The position numbers and the translations under genes were made by a program. DNA of 57,096 nucleotides from Eubacteriales bacterium (lineage in GTDB: Bacteria; Bacillota; Clostridia; Oscillospirales; Butyricicoccaceae). The DNA lies in contig JAUNGZ010000018.1 in the NCBI GenBank assembly GCA_030524205.1, forward strand, positions 1 through 57,096. Direction: 5' to 3'. Shown in pieces: positions 8,184 through 15,918 of the stretch (positions are counted from its first letter, which is position 1; every line of letters starts with the position of its first letter). Under the pieces are notes generated by a model, which worked only from the letters and a program-made list of their open reading frames with translations, ran no database searches and was not told the origin of the DNA.

Positions 8184-9773
8184 TTAATTATACAGATTTT
8201 TGTATTGTGTCGGCTTAACGCCTACAATACGCGTGAACAGCTTGCTGAAATACCGCACATCCTTGTACCCCACCGCTTCCGCGATTTCGGACAGTGTTTT
8301 CCCGTCCCGCAGCAGGCTTTTTGCAGTTTCAATGCGAACCGCGGTCAAATAATCCTTAAAGTTTGTGCCCGTATCCTTTTTAAACAGCATTGACAGATAA
8401 ATCGGGTTAAGCCCGACTTCCTCGGCCACCTCGTTCAGGCTGATCTGATCCATATACCGACGCCCGACGATTTCCTTTACCATCCTCACCGGACGGTTCT
8501 CCGCGTTGCGGATTGTAGTCTTTACCAGACTTATCTGGGCGGTCAACGCTTCTTTCAGACAAAGCCCGATTTGCCCCAGCGAGGGCGAATGATACATCCG
8601 ATCCATCAGCGCTACGCGGTCCAAGTAGCGGCCGATCGCATTGTCTCCGCCGGTCTCAAAGCCGCTGAGTGCATGGTTCATTTCGCTGATCACCCATTCG
8701 GCGTAGCCAAACACCGCCTGTGCGCTCAGCTTTGGCTGCGCAGCGAAGGACGTGAAGGCCCCGTCTATCTCCTTGGACACCGCAGCGGCGTCCAATACCT
8801 GCATGGCGGACATCAGTTTTTCACAATCGTCATATGAGACCAGCCGCCGAAAATCCGTGATATCCCGCGCTGCATGCTGCCATAGATAAGTGCCGCGCCC
8901 CGGATCAAATATGTAATCATCCGCAGCGAGCGCGGCTTCCTTCAGAGGAACGTCCAGCGGCTGTTCCTCGTTCCATTGGCATACCCCCAGCGCAGCTTCC
9001 CATGCGCTGAAAATTGAAATCACCGCTTGGCAGTTTTCGCGAAGCAGGCTGTACCCGAGCATCTTTTTATCGCTGTCGACCGCGCAGATCAGGAAAAGCC
9101 GTCCCTCCACGCGCAGTACCGCAAAGGTGCGGAACCATTCCTTTCCCTGTTCGCCAAGCCACGCGACCACCTTGCCCTCCAACAGGCGCAGAGTCTCTTT
9201 GGAGTAGTCGCCGTGGCAGATAAACCGCCAGCTGAACACCGTGCAGACGCCGGAAAAATCCAGTCCATATACCTCCTGCACACATTTCATCACGGCTTGC
9301 GATACGGGCAGAACGCCGCTCTGCAAATCGGCCGCAAAGCGTTCTCTTCCCGATACCGTTTCCGCTTTTCCCGGCTTCGGCTCGTGCGCAGCGCCTTCCC
9401 GGTTGAGCTCGTCTATTGCTTTTTGAACGGCGTCGATCAGTTCCGCCCGTTTGAGCGGCTTCACGATATAATCCGTCACGCCGAATCGAATCGCCTTTTG
9501 CGCAAACGCAAACTCCCTGTATCCGCTGATGAGGATAAAACGGCAGTGCAGTCCAAGCATCCGTGTTTTCTCTAGCAACTCAACGCCGCTGCATCCGGAC
9601 ATCCGGATATCTGAAATAACGATGTCCGGCGTGCATTCCACGATCTTTTCAAACGCTTCCACACCGCTGTGCGCCATACCAATCAGTTCCAAATTTAATC
9701 CGGACCAGTCAACAAGGTACTGCACCAGCTGACAGACATGGATTTCATCATCCGCAATAAGCACTCGATACAT
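8184..9773 (-). CDS. Response regulator with AraC-type DNA-binding domain (YesN-like)
   Basis: 529 aa. N-terminal receiver domain with VLIADDE and phospho-acceptor Asp55 in VISDIRMSG, then a long middle region, then a C-terminal AraC helix-turn-helix pair (EVAEEVGLNPIYLSMLFKKDTGTNF and LSEIAEAVGYKDVRYFSKLF). The ATG at 9773 places the receiver motif at the normal distance; an upstream in-frame ATG at 9821 would add a charged, unconserved extension. A purine-rich site (GAGAAGAGGAAG) precedes it. It is the first gene of the RR-kinase-ABC-ABC-iolD run and probably activates that run or the local inositol genes. Confidence 0.9.
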   Translation of the reverse strand: MYRVLIADDEIHVCQLVQYLVDWSGLNLELIGMAHSGVEAFEKIVECTPDIVISDIRMSGCSGVELLEKTRMLGLHCRFILISGYREFAFAQKAIRFGVTDYIVKPLKRAELIDAVQKAIDELNREGAAHEPKPGKAETVSGRERFAADLQSGVLPVSQAVMKCVQEVYGLDFSGVCTVFSWRFICHGDYSKETLRLLEGKVVAWLGEQGKEWFRTFAVLRVEGRLFLICAVDSDKKMLGYSLLRENCQAVISIFSAWEAALGVCQWNEEQPLDVPLKEAALAADDYIFDPGRGTYLWQHAARDITDFRRLVSYDDCEKLMSAMQVLDAAAVSKEIDGAFTSFAAQPKLSAQAVFGYAEWVISEMNHALSGFETGGDNAIGRYLDRVALMDRMYHSPSLGQIGLCLKEALTAQISLVKTTIRNAENRPVRMVKEIVGRRYMDQISLNEVAEEVGLNPIYLSMLFKKDTGTNFKDYLTAVRIETAKSLLRDGKTLSEIAEAVGYKDVRYFSKLFTRIVGVKPTQYKNLYN

Positions 9774-10195
9774 TGTTTTCTTCCTCTTCTCCCGCAGTTT
9801 GGCATCCGTTATTTGACGCACGGCTTTTCAGCCGAAACCCTTTTTGAAAGCGCACGGTGCGGCCTTTCCCCAGCCTTACGAATGCCACATGAAATACCGC
9901 AGCCGTTTTTATAGATTCCTGCTATGCCTTTGCCGCACCACCGCGCCGGACCGTTTCACCCGGGCACACATCTGCGCCCACGGCGCAGACACATGAATCC
10001 CCTGATTCAGGCAGTACGGCGCCGAATCCCTATTTTATACAAAAATTTGTATACGCTTCTCACTTTAATATTTATTTTATATCACAGCGGGCCGAACCCT
10101 ACTTCTAACATCTTGCTTTTTAGGAACGGGCCCCCTTCTGACCGGCTCTTGCAAAAAACATCCGCAAACAGGTTGCCGCGCCGCAGCCAAACGCT
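9774..10195 (-). promoter_or_regulatory. Long non-coding upstream region of the two-component/ABC operon
   Basis: About 420 bases between the response-regulator start and the terminator at 10196. I see no supportable gene. It holds a perfect hairpin tctgcgcc-cac-ggcgcaga (9971-9989), a small palindrome cctgattcagg nearby, and the AT-rich palindrome at 10036-10053. TATAAA-like elements on the minus strand lie around that palindrome, but I cannot define a convincing -35, so the operon promoter remains unplaced. Confidence 0.4.
10036..10053. promoter_or_regulatory. AT-rich palindrome, possible operator
   Basis: TATACAAA-AA-TTTGTATA is a perfect 8+8 inverted repeat in the only AT-rich patch upstream of the response-regulator operon. 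It overlaps minus-strand TATAAA/TAAAAT sequences that could serve as a -10. A binding site for a dimeric regulator is a reasonable reading; no cognate regulator is identified. Confidence 0.4.
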
Positions 10196-10234
10196 ACAAA
10201 AGCCCCGTTCCGTTAACCGGAAAGGGGCTTTTGT
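10196..10234 (-). terminator. Second hairpin downstream of asp23
   Basis: Stem acaaaagcccc (10196-10206) with 10224-10234, plus an inner CCG/CGG pair. The A-rich and T-rich outer ends resemble a bidirectional terminator. It lies about 55 bases beyond the asp23 stop, behind the hairpin at 10250-10283, and would insulate the downstream two-component operon. Confidence 0.6.
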
Positions 10235-10249
10235 AAAAAGGACATATGA

Positions 10250-10283
10250 AAGGCGGCACGGAAAATGTTTCCCATGCCGCCTT
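10250..10283 (-). terminator. Hairpin terminator of asp23
   Basis: On the minus strand, aaggcggca pairs with tgccgcctt, extended inward by a wobble pair and GG/CC to about 15 pairs. It begins 5 bases after the asp23 stop codon. The T-run comes only after a short gap, so efficiency is uncertain. Confidence 0.65.
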
Positions 10284-10288
10284 ATGCT

Positions 10289-10693
10289 TTATTCTGCCGG
10301 GGATTGTTCTTCGGGTGCGGAGTCGGGCGCAAAGCTTACGCCGCCGACGTGGATATCCACCTCGGTCACCTTGAGCTCGGTCATCGACTCGACCGAAGCC
10401 TTGACGTTCTGCTGCACCTGCTTTGCCACCTCGCAGATGTTGTGTCCAAATAGCGCAAGAAAACCGATTTCGATTTTAACCGTTCCATCCTCGCCGATTT
10501 CAATGCGCACACCCTTCGAAAGATTTTTCTTGCTTAAAAAGCTGACGATATCGCTGGTCAAGCTCGAATACAGGCCGCTGACGCCCTCGGTTTCCGAGGC
10601 GGAAAGCGCGGCGATCGAAGCGACGACATCCTCAGAGATCCGAATGGAGCCCTGATCGCCGGTCGTCGACCAATACTCCTTGTGATCTGCCAT
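10289..10693 (-). CDS. Asp23/Gls24 family protein
   Basis: 134 aa with the Asp23 envelope-protein fold: GSIRISEDVVASIAALSA, GVRIEIGEDGTVKIEIGF and VDIHVGGVSF. In Bacillus the equivalent gene (yqhY) lies just beyond the spoIIIA cluster and acetyl-CoA carboxylase genes; here it directly follows spoIIIAH with accBC absent. The ATG at 10693 has AAGGAG about ten bases upstream; an in-frame GTG at 10702 sits too close to that site. A TATAAT on the minus strand at 10717-10722, with a weak -35, suggests a promoter separate from the sporulation operon. The biochemical role of the family is poorly defined. Confidence 0.85.
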   Translation of the reverse strand: MADHKEYWSTTGDQGSIRISEDVVASIAALSASETEGVSGLYSSLTSDIVSFLSKKNLSKGVRIEIGEDGTVKIEIGFLALFGHNICEVAKQVQQNVKASVESMTELKVTEVDIHVGGVSFAPDSAPEEQSPAE

Positions 10694-10716
10694 AGTGCTC
10701 ACTCTCCTTTACACGG

Positions 10717-10745
10717 ATTATAGCACAGTTTTGGCAAAAAGCAAA
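10717..10745 (-). promoter_or_regulatory. Possible sigma-A promoter for asp23
   Basis: Minus-strand TATAAT at 10717-10722 in the 66-base gap after spoIIIAH. The 17-bp-spaced -35 (TTTGCT, 10740-10745) is poor. Listed because asp23 homologues are expressed vegetatively while spoIIIA is sporulation-specific. Confidence 0.4.
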
Positions 10746-10759
10746 GGAAAAATGCATGT

Positions 10760-11287
10760 TTAGGCGGCTTCTACAATCTTAATTTGACCGCCCGCCATGC
10801 CGGTTTCGGAAACGGCGATATCTTTGATGACCGTCACATCGGTTGCCTGCAAGCCGCCCTCGGGCGGCGCGACAACGATGTTGACGCTGTTGTCCCCTAT
10901 CATCACCACCGCGTCCTCATAGCCTTTGGCGCGGATCATGCTTTCGATGTTCGCCTCTGTCACTGAGTTTTCGGCCAGCACGGAAATTTGCGCCACAGCG
11001 TCTTCCTTGGCCGTCTGGTCGGCCTTCTCGCTCTCGGAAACCTCCTTGAGCGTGGACACCGCTTCGTCGCGGGCCTGTTCCCTTGTCAGTCGGGAAGCCG
11101 CAAAATAATCGCTCGACGGCGGCGTTTCCGCCCCCTCCGCGCTGGTTTTTTCACCGGCCGGTTCGGTCTGTTCGGCCACCAGCAAGTCCTCCGGCGCACC
11201 GATATAGCTCCAGTTGAGATAGACTGCAACGCAAAGCAAAAGCGCAATCACGCCGTAAACCGCCCCGCGTTTTTTGATTTTTTTCAT
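10760..11287 (-). CDS. spoIIIAH: Stage III sporulation protein AH
   Basis: 175 aa. One N-terminal membrane helix (residues about 9-26) is followed by an acidic linker and a C-terminal ring-building domain (ARDEAVSTLKEVSESEKAD, YEDAVVMIGDNSVNIVV). In sporulation this mother-cell protein forms a ring that docks with forespore SpoIIQ across the two membranes. It is shorter than the Bacillus subtilis protein (about 218 aa), mostly in the linker. It is the eighth and last gene of the spoIIIA cluster, 34 bases after spoIIIAG. Confidence 0.9.
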   Translation of the reverse strand: MKKIKKRGAVYGVIALLLCVAVYLNWSYIGAPEDLLVAEQTEPAGEKTSAEGAETPPSSDYFAASRLTREQARDEAVSTLKEVSESEKADQTAKEDAVAQISVLAENSVTEANIESMIRAKGYEDAVVMIGDNSVNIVVAPPEGGLQATDVTVIKDIAVSETGMAGGQIKIVEAA

Positions 11288-11321
11288 TACTGCTCGCCCT
11301 CCTGTATTTCGTTATTACTGT

Positions 11322-11870
11322 TTATGAGTCCGCCGCCATTTTCAGAACCGTAACTTTGTCCGAGCCGATGCCGCACACCGTGCCGACCGCCCGCGTGACG
11401 GCCAGCCGCACCTCCGCATTGTCCGCGCCGTCGCACAACACCACCGCGCCGCGGAAGGTCGGCAGCAGGCTTTTGACGGTCACGGGCGCTTCCCCATAGC
11501 TGCCGTCGGAAAGCACGGTCAGGCTGCTCTCGTAGCTCTGGCCGCTGTCGCCGTTTTTTGTCTGCCGCACGTTGACCGCATAGACCGCCTCCTCCGTTTC
11601 GTCAAGCGAAAGCATGAGCGAAACGCGCCCCACGCCGTCGATCGACGCAAGCTTGCCGCTCAAATCCCGCTCGAAATCGGCAAGGCTGAAGCCCTCCGGA
11701 GCCGGCTCGGCGGACGGCGCTTTTTCTTTTTGCCTGCCGCCCGACCCGCCACTGGACGCGAGCAGCAGCACGCCCGCGAGCAGCACGATCAGCACGGCTT
11801 TGTATTTTTGCAGCAGCGGGAGCAGCTTGCCCGAAGCCGTGCCGAGCCACGCAAATGACGGTTTCTTCAT
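11322..11870 (-). CDS. spoIIIAG: Stage III sporulation protein AG
   Basis: 182 aa with a membrane helix at about residues 25-42 and a ring-building domain typical of SpoIIIAG (LSGKLASIDGVGRVSLMLSL, VKSLLPTFRGAVVLCDGADN, VRLAVTRAVGTV). In the known system it assembles into a large ring in the intermembrane space of the feeding-tube channel. The start overlaps the stop of spoIIIAF by 4 bp. Identity rests on these motifs and on the conserved gene order. Confidence 0.9.
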   Translation of the reverse strand: MKKPSFAWLGTASGKLLPLLQKYKAVLIVLLAGVLLLASSGGSGGRQKEKAPSAEPAPEGFSLADFERDLSGKLASIDGVGRVSLMLSLDETEEAVYAVNVRQTKNGDSGQSYESSLTVLSDGSYGEAPVTVKSLLPTFRGAVVLCDGADNAEVRLAVTRAVGTVCGIGSDKVTVLKMAADS

Positions 11871-12343
11871 CGCTCAATCAACTCCTGTCTGTCCTTCGGC
11901 ACGCCGCATTCGTCCATGATAAGCGTTTGCAGCTCGTCCAGCAGAGCGGCGTCCTGCTTCGCATGGTAAACCGTCACGCGGTCAATCTGTAAAACGCCCT
12001 GCCCGTCCGTTGCCATCGCAACCGTGACGGTGCAGTCGATCCCCTGCTGCGCGGCGCGTTTTTCCAGCGTGCCGGCGATGCTGTTCGCCACGGAGCTTTG
12101 TGCCGTTCGATTGTTTTGTTCCTCTATTTCCGCCGTTTGGGCGCGGGATGTATCCAGTATTCCTGTCCACGCAGGCAGCCGAAGCCGTCCGAGGGGCTGC
12201 AATAGGGCAAGCAGCATCAGCAGTCCCGCCGCCAGCTTGACGATCTCCCGCAGCGCGCCGCCGCCGACCACGCGAAGCGCCGCCGCCGACGCGATACCCG
12301 CCAGCGTGACCCGGAACAGGATCGTGCGAAACAATTCCGTCAT
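11867..12343 (-). CDS. spoIIIAF: Stage III sporulation protein AF
   Basis: 158 aa. Two N-terminal membrane segments (about 7-27 and 32-52) precede a ring-building-motif domain rich in alanine (SIAGTLEKRAAQQGIDCTV, VTVYHAKQDAALLDELQTL). The ATG at 12343 overlaps the stop of spoIIIAE (ATGA); the open frame extends further upstream but only within spoIIIAE. It is somewhat shorter than the Bacillus protein (about 206 aa). Confidence 0.88.
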   Translation of the reverse strand: MTELFRTILFRVTLAGIASAAALRVVGGGALREIVKLAAGLLMLLALLQPLGRLRLPAWTGILDTSRAQTAEIEEQNNRTAQSSVANSIAGTLEKRAAQQGIDCTVTVAMATDGQGVLQIDRVTVYHAKQDAALLDELQTLIMDECGVPKDRQELIER

Positions 12344-13440
12344 ATCGGCTTCACCATCGCTACCACATAAACCAGCTCCAAATACAAAATGACGCAGCAG
12401 GTGCTCAGCATGCCGAGCAAAAGGCCGAAGCCCGTGCCCATGCCGTTTAATAATTGACGCAGGCTGCCCGAGCAGAGCGGCGACAGCACTGCCGCGCCCG
12501 CCCGATAGCACAGGTAGCTCGCGCCAGCCCGCAAAAACGGCACAAGGCAGATCGCCGTGACGCACAGCATGCCGAATACGCCGATCGAGCTTTTAAGCAG
12601 CGCCGCGCCCGAGAGCATGGTCTCCGTCGCGTCCGAAATCACGCCGCCGACGACGGGCACCGCGCCCGAAACCGCGAATTTTGCGGTTTTCAGCGTCATG
12701 CGGTCGACATTGCCCGAAATGCCGCCCGCAATCGTTAAGTAAGCGGTAAACAGCGTCAAAATCAGCTTGAGAGCTCCCGAGGTCAGGCTTTTGATTCCGT
12801 CCGCGATGCCGTGCAGCATCTCCCCGCCGGTTGCCGCATCGACGACGATAATCGCCAAATAGGCGCATGCGGCGGGCACCAGCAGCGTATTGATCAAGCG
12901 GATGACCAGATCGAACACCACCATGGCCGCCACCTGCAAAACCGTTGCGGTCGCAGCGCTGCCGCCGACGGAAAGCACCGTAGCCAGCACCGGCTGCAGC
13001 GTCGCGGAAAACAAGCTGATCTGCTCGAGCGTGTCGCGGCACAGCGCGAGCACGCCGGTGAAGTCCCGCAGCAGAACGCCAGCGCAGCCCAGCGCACCCG
13101 CCATGTCGATCCAGATATTGCTTTCTCCTCCGGCAGCGGCGGAAAAACCGCGCGCCGCCGCCGTCAAAATGATCACTGCCGCGACGCAGACCAAGCTGTG
13201 CAAAGCGCTTTGCAGCGCCGTACGGCCGTCCGACGCGGCATTTTCCAGCAGCCGTCCCATGGACGCGGCCAAATCATCTGCCGTTTCGGGCCGTATGCCG
13301 TCCAAATAAGCGCGCTGTTCATCCGGCATGGCGTCGGTCAGCGCGTCTCCGCCCACGTTCTGGACGTCCTCCTCGGTAACAGCCGCCGCAGGTATGACGC
13401 ACAGCGCCGCCAGCAGCAGGGCGATAACCAGCCTTTTCAT
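12340..13440 (-). CDS. spoIIIAE: Stage III sporulation protein AE
   Basis: 366 aa polytopic membrane protein with a cleavable-looking signal (KRLVIALLLAALCVIPAAA) and several long hydrophobic segments. The conserved core reads LFTAYLTIAGGISGNVDRM, AKFAVSGAVPVVGG and SDATETMLSGA. I chose the ATG at 13440 because it gives a signal peptide like that of the Bacillus protein and has a GGGA-type site upstream. The ATG at 13458, which overlaps the spoIIIAD stop, is an alternative and would add six residues. It is a predicted membrane component of the SpoIIIA-SpoIIQ channel. Confidence 0.9.
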   Translation of the reverse strand: MKRLVIALLLAALCVIPAAAVTEEDVQNVGGDALTDAMPDEQRAYLDGIRPETADDLAASMGRLLENAASDGRTALQSALHSLVCVAAVIILTAAARGFSAAAGGESNIWIDMAGALGCAGVLLRDFTGVLALCRDTLEQISLFSATLQPVLATVLSVGGSAATATVLQVAAMVVFDLVIRLINTLLVPAACAYLAIIVVDAATGGEMLHGIADGIKSLTSGALKLILTLFTAYLTIAGGISGNVDRMTLKTAKFAVSGAVPVVGGVISDATETMLSGAALLKSSIGVFGMLCVTAICLVPFLRAGASYLCYRAGAAVLSPLCSGSLRQLLNGMGTGFGLLLGMLSTCCVILYLELVYVVAMVKPI

Positions 13441-13454
13441 ACTTCCGTTCCCTT

Positions 13455-13844
13455 TCATATCGTCCAGTCCGCAACCAGCCCCAGCACCTGCTCGAGCAGC
13501 GGCAGGCACATGGACAGCGCCAGCGCCGCGCCCGCAATTTCCAGCTTTGCGGCGAGCGCCGACTGGCCCGCATCCTTGCAAAGCGCGCTCATAATGCGCA
13601 CCACCACCGCCACGCCGACGGTTTTCGCAACCGGCAGGTACAGGCTGTCCGTAATGCCGCCCTGTTCCAGCATGGCGCCGATCCGCTGCGCGGTGCCGCC
13701 GAACTGTCCGAAGGCCTGCATCAGGATCAGGATTCCGGTCATCAGCGTCAGCAGGAACGCGATGACGGGAGCGTCCTTTTTAAGCGTCAGCGCGAGCACC
13801 AGCGCGAGCAGCGCAAGGCCGCAGGCCGCCGTCAGTCCGCTCAA
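13455..13844 (-). CDS. spoIIIAD: Stage III sporulation protein AD
   Basis: 129 aa, almost entirely hydrophobic with four likely membrane helices; VAKTVGVAVVVRIMSALCKDAG is partly conserved in SpoIIIAD. The only start consistent with the frame is a TTG at 13844 that overlaps the spoIIIAC stop (TTGA), implying translational coupling, since there is no good ribosome site. Identification is by position between AC and AE plus the hydrophobic pattern. Confidence 0.88.
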   Translation of the reverse strand: MSGLTAACGLALLALVLALTLKKDAPVIAFLLTLMTGILILMQAFGQFGGTAQRIGAMLEQGGITDSLYLPVAKTVGVAVVVRIMSALCKDAGQSALAAKLEIAGAALALSMCLPLLEQVLGLVADWTI

Positions 13845-14035
13845 AACCCGAACACGCTCTTCATCATCGAGAAAAGCTGGCTGATCTCCTGCACGATCAG
13901 CATCAGCACGACGACAAGACCGGCCAGCGTCGTCATCAGCGCCTGTTCCTCCCGCCCCGACCGGATCAGCAGTTGGTTGAACACCGCAACCAGAATGCCG
14001 ACGGCCGCGATCCGGAAAATCAGATCCACATCCAT
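13841..14035 (-). CDS. spoIIIAC: Stage III sporulation protein AC
   Basis: 64 aa, close to the usual 68, with two membrane helices (about 8-23 and 34-48) and the typical sequence FNQLLIRSGREEQALMTTLAG. The ATG at 14035 has a GGAGGA six bases upstream. The stop overlaps the spoIIIAD start. It is a small membrane component of the mother-cell side of the channel. Confidence 0.92.
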   Translation of the reverse strand: MDVDLIFRIAAVGILVAVFNQLLIRSGREEQALMTTLAGLVVVLMLIVQEISQLFSMMKSVFGF

Positions 14036-14048
14036 AATTTCCTCCGCT

Positions 14049-14567
14049 TCAAATCAGCACCAGAATGACCAATATCCCGAGCGCGATACCGCAGGTGCGA
14101 TATAAGTTCCCCTTATTCTGCAATTCCCCCGCCGCCGCGTCGCGAGAGGCGCTCAGGCGGCGCGCGACCTGCCGCAGCCCCGCGGTTTGCTCGGCCGCGT
14201 CATAGCGGCCCAAGTAGTTGGCGGCCTCGCACAGGATATCGCATTCCGCCGTCCCAAGGCCGATTTCCTCGCGCTTGTCCCTGAGATTTTTTCGCCACAG
14301 ATAGCCGAGCGACAGCCCCGCCGCTTCCGTCAAACGGCGCTTCAGGCTGCAAAACACCTCCCGGATCACCGCATTTTCATTCTCCGACAGCTGCTCGATC
14401 AATTCGGGCAGCGGCGCGCGGCGGCAGGAAATTTCGCTTTCCAGCAGCGACAGCGCGAGCAGCATAGCGTCCGCCGCCAGCACGCGGCGCCGCAGATTCT
14501 GCCGTGCGGACAGTCCAAGCGCCGCGCACGCGCCGAAAATCATCACCGCGCCGATCAGTTTCAGCAT
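14049..14567 (-). CDS. spoIIIAB: Stage III sporulation protein AB
   Basis: 172 aa, matching the usual 171. It has an N-terminal membrane helix, a helical middle (LLALSLLESEISCRRAPLPE, FCSLKRRLTEAAGLSLGYLW) and a C-terminal hydrophobic tail. It resembles type II secretion F-type inner-membrane proteins and is thought to partner the SpoIIIAA ATPase. The start overlaps the end of spoIIIAA by 7 bp and follows a GGAGG site. Confidence 0.9.
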   Translation of the reverse strand: MLKLIGAVMIFGACAALGLSARQNLRRRVLAADAMLLALSLLESEISCRRAPLPELIEQLSENENAVIREVFCSLKRRLTEAAGLSLGYLWRKNLRDKREEIGLGTAECDILCEAANYLGRYDAAEQTAGLRQVARRLSASRDAAAGELQNKGNLYRTCGIALGILVILVLI

Positions 14568-15466
14568 GCTCCTCCCTCCAAACGCACCATCCGGTAGCTT
14601 CGGCCTCCGTCCTTCCTGCCGATCACCACGGCCCGCTCGAACAGGTGCAGCTCGAGCAGCGCACGGTACAGCGGACGTTTCGCGAGATCTTCCACGCCCT
14701 CTGCGTGCGCGCTGGCAAGCACGGCTGTGCCGCAGTGCGCGCAGAGCGATACTGCTTCAACGTCCTCGGGCGCGGTGATCTCGTCAAACGCCAAAAGCGC
14801 GGGCGACATGGTCTTGAGCAGCATGAGCGCGGCCTGTTTTTTGCCGCAGGCCTCGAGCACGTCCGTACAGCGCCCGACCTCAAACTGCGGCACGCCGTCC
14901 GACAGTGCGGCGATTTCGCTGCGCTCGTCCGCGACGGCGACCGTATAGCCCTTGTCGGACACCAGCCGCACCCATTCGCGCAGCAGCGTAGTCTTGCCGT
15001 ACCCCGGCGGCGAGAGCAGCAGCACCGACCGCGGCGGGCCGTCGCCCACCCACGGCGCAATCTCGTCTCCAACGCCTTCGATCTGGCGCGCCACGCGCAG
15101 GTTGACCGAGGACAGGCCGCGCACGCCGATAACCTGTCCGTTTTCGGCGGCAACCGTGCCGCAAAGCCCCAGCCGGTGTCCGCCGGACAGGGGGACGAAC
15201 CCGTTTTTCAAGCTCTCCGTATAGCTATGTACCGAATAGCGCGCCGCCCGGCTGAGCGTTTCGCGCAGTTCCTGCGGCGTGACCGCCGCGAGGTCGAGCG
15301 CCCGCTCGCCCGCGGCCGTTTTGACGGCCGGCGGCCTGCCGGCGCGCAGCCGCAGCTCCTCAACGATTCCCTGTCCTTCCAGCGCGGCAAGCTGCGCCGC
15401 GCGAAGCGGCGTCAGGCAGGTCAGCGCCTGCTGGTATGCTTTGTCCTGTTTCACTTCCATTTTCAT
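14561..15466 (-). CDS. spoIIIAA: Stage III sporulation protein AA (secretion-type ATPase)
   Basis: 301 aa ATPase related to type II/IV secretion motors. Walker A is seen in LLLSPPGYGKTTLLREW and Walker B-like residues in ALLAFDEITAPEDVEA; VADERSEIAALSDG and the N-terminal NGFVPLSGGHRLGLCGT are characteristic of SpoIIIAA. It is required for channel function in Bacillus. First gene of the cluster. The start is ATG 15466, with ATG 15460 two codons later as alternative; the spacing to a possible sigma-E promoter favours the later one. Confidence 0.92.
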   Translation of the reverse strand: MKMEVKQDKAYQQALTCLTPLRAAQLAALEGQGIVEELRLRAGRPPAVKTAAGERALDLAAVTPQELRETLSRAARYSVHSYTESLKNGFVPLSGGHRLGLCGTVAAENGQVIGVRGLSSVNLRVARQIEGVGDEIAPWVGDGPPRSVLLLSPPGYGKTTLLREWVRLVSDKGYTVAVADERSEIAALSDGVPQFEVGRCTDVLEACGKKQAALMLLKTMSPALLAFDEITAPEDVEAVSLCAHCGTAVLASAHAEGVEDLAKRPLYRALLELHLFERAVVIGRKDGGRSYRMVRLEGGAC

Positions 15467-15476
15467 CACCTGTCCT

Positions 15477-15507
15477 ACTCTATGCGGCGGCCTGTCCCGG
15501 ATATGAC
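15477..15507 (-). promoter_or_regulatory. Candidate sigma-E promoter for spoIIIA
   Basis: Minus-strand GTCATATC (15500-15507), a 15-base spacer and CATAGAGT (15477-15484) resemble sigma-E -35 and -10 elements. This fits mother-cell expression of spoIIIA. The predicted transcription start would be only about 4-10 bases from the start codon, so either the leader is extremely short or the match is coincidental. Confidence 0.4.
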
Positions 15508-15534
15508 TGAAACAGAAACGTAACAAAAGAAGCA

Positions 15535-15563
15535 TTGACAAATCCGTCAAACGCTCTTATAAT
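15535..15563 (+). promoter_or_regulatory. Sigma-A promoter of the aromatic amino acid operon
   Basis: Consensus TTGACA at 15535-15540 and TATAAT at 15558-15563 with a 17-bp spacer. Transcription would start near 15570, immediately before the T-box leader. Confidence 0.92.
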
Positions 15564-15569
15564 AATCAC

Positions 15570-15853
15570 ATATATTGCACAAAGCGATGACAGAGGAAAG
15601 TAATTGTCCCAAGCGCGGCTTTCAGGGAGTGTCCGGCATGACTGGAAACGGACGCAGACGCCGGTACGATGAAGTTCCCTCTTGAGCTGCGGCGCTGAAA
15701 CCAGTTTTGCAGTAGGCGCCGACGGGTCTCCTCCGTTACAGGGATAGGATATGCTTTGTATCCGAAAAAGTGCGGCGCAATTTGTGCCGAATGTGGGTGG
15801 TACCGCGGAACCGTTTGTCTTTCGTCCCTCTTTGTGGATGAAGGGCTTTTTTT
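15570..15853 (+). promoter_or_regulatory. T-box riboswitch leader (probably tRNA-Phe specific)
   Basis: The antiterminator T-box TGGGTGGTACCGCG is at 15794-15807. It is followed by a terminator: stem 15817-15827 with 15836-15846 (about 11 pairs including wobbles) and seven T at 15847-15853. Upstream, GAGGAAAGTA (about 15593-15602) and the 3' strand ending CCTCTTGAG (about 15678-15686) form the base of Stem I. Counting back four bases from TTGAG gives specifier TTC (15675-15677, Phe). GTT, one base earlier in frame after GAA, is an alternative, and the expected purine after TTC is a C, so the specificity is tentative. Uncharged tRNA would permit read-through into the operon. Confidence 0.92.
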
Positions 15854-15918
15854 ATGCTTTTTTCTCCGCCGGACAAACGCAAACATCCACATTTTCATCA
15901 TCAAAGGAGAGAAACACA

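Noticed and set aside
9971-9989. Perfect 8-bp hairpin considered as a terminator or riboswitch part
   Set aside because: No T-run and no match to a riboswitch core that I recognise; kept only as part of the non-coding region.
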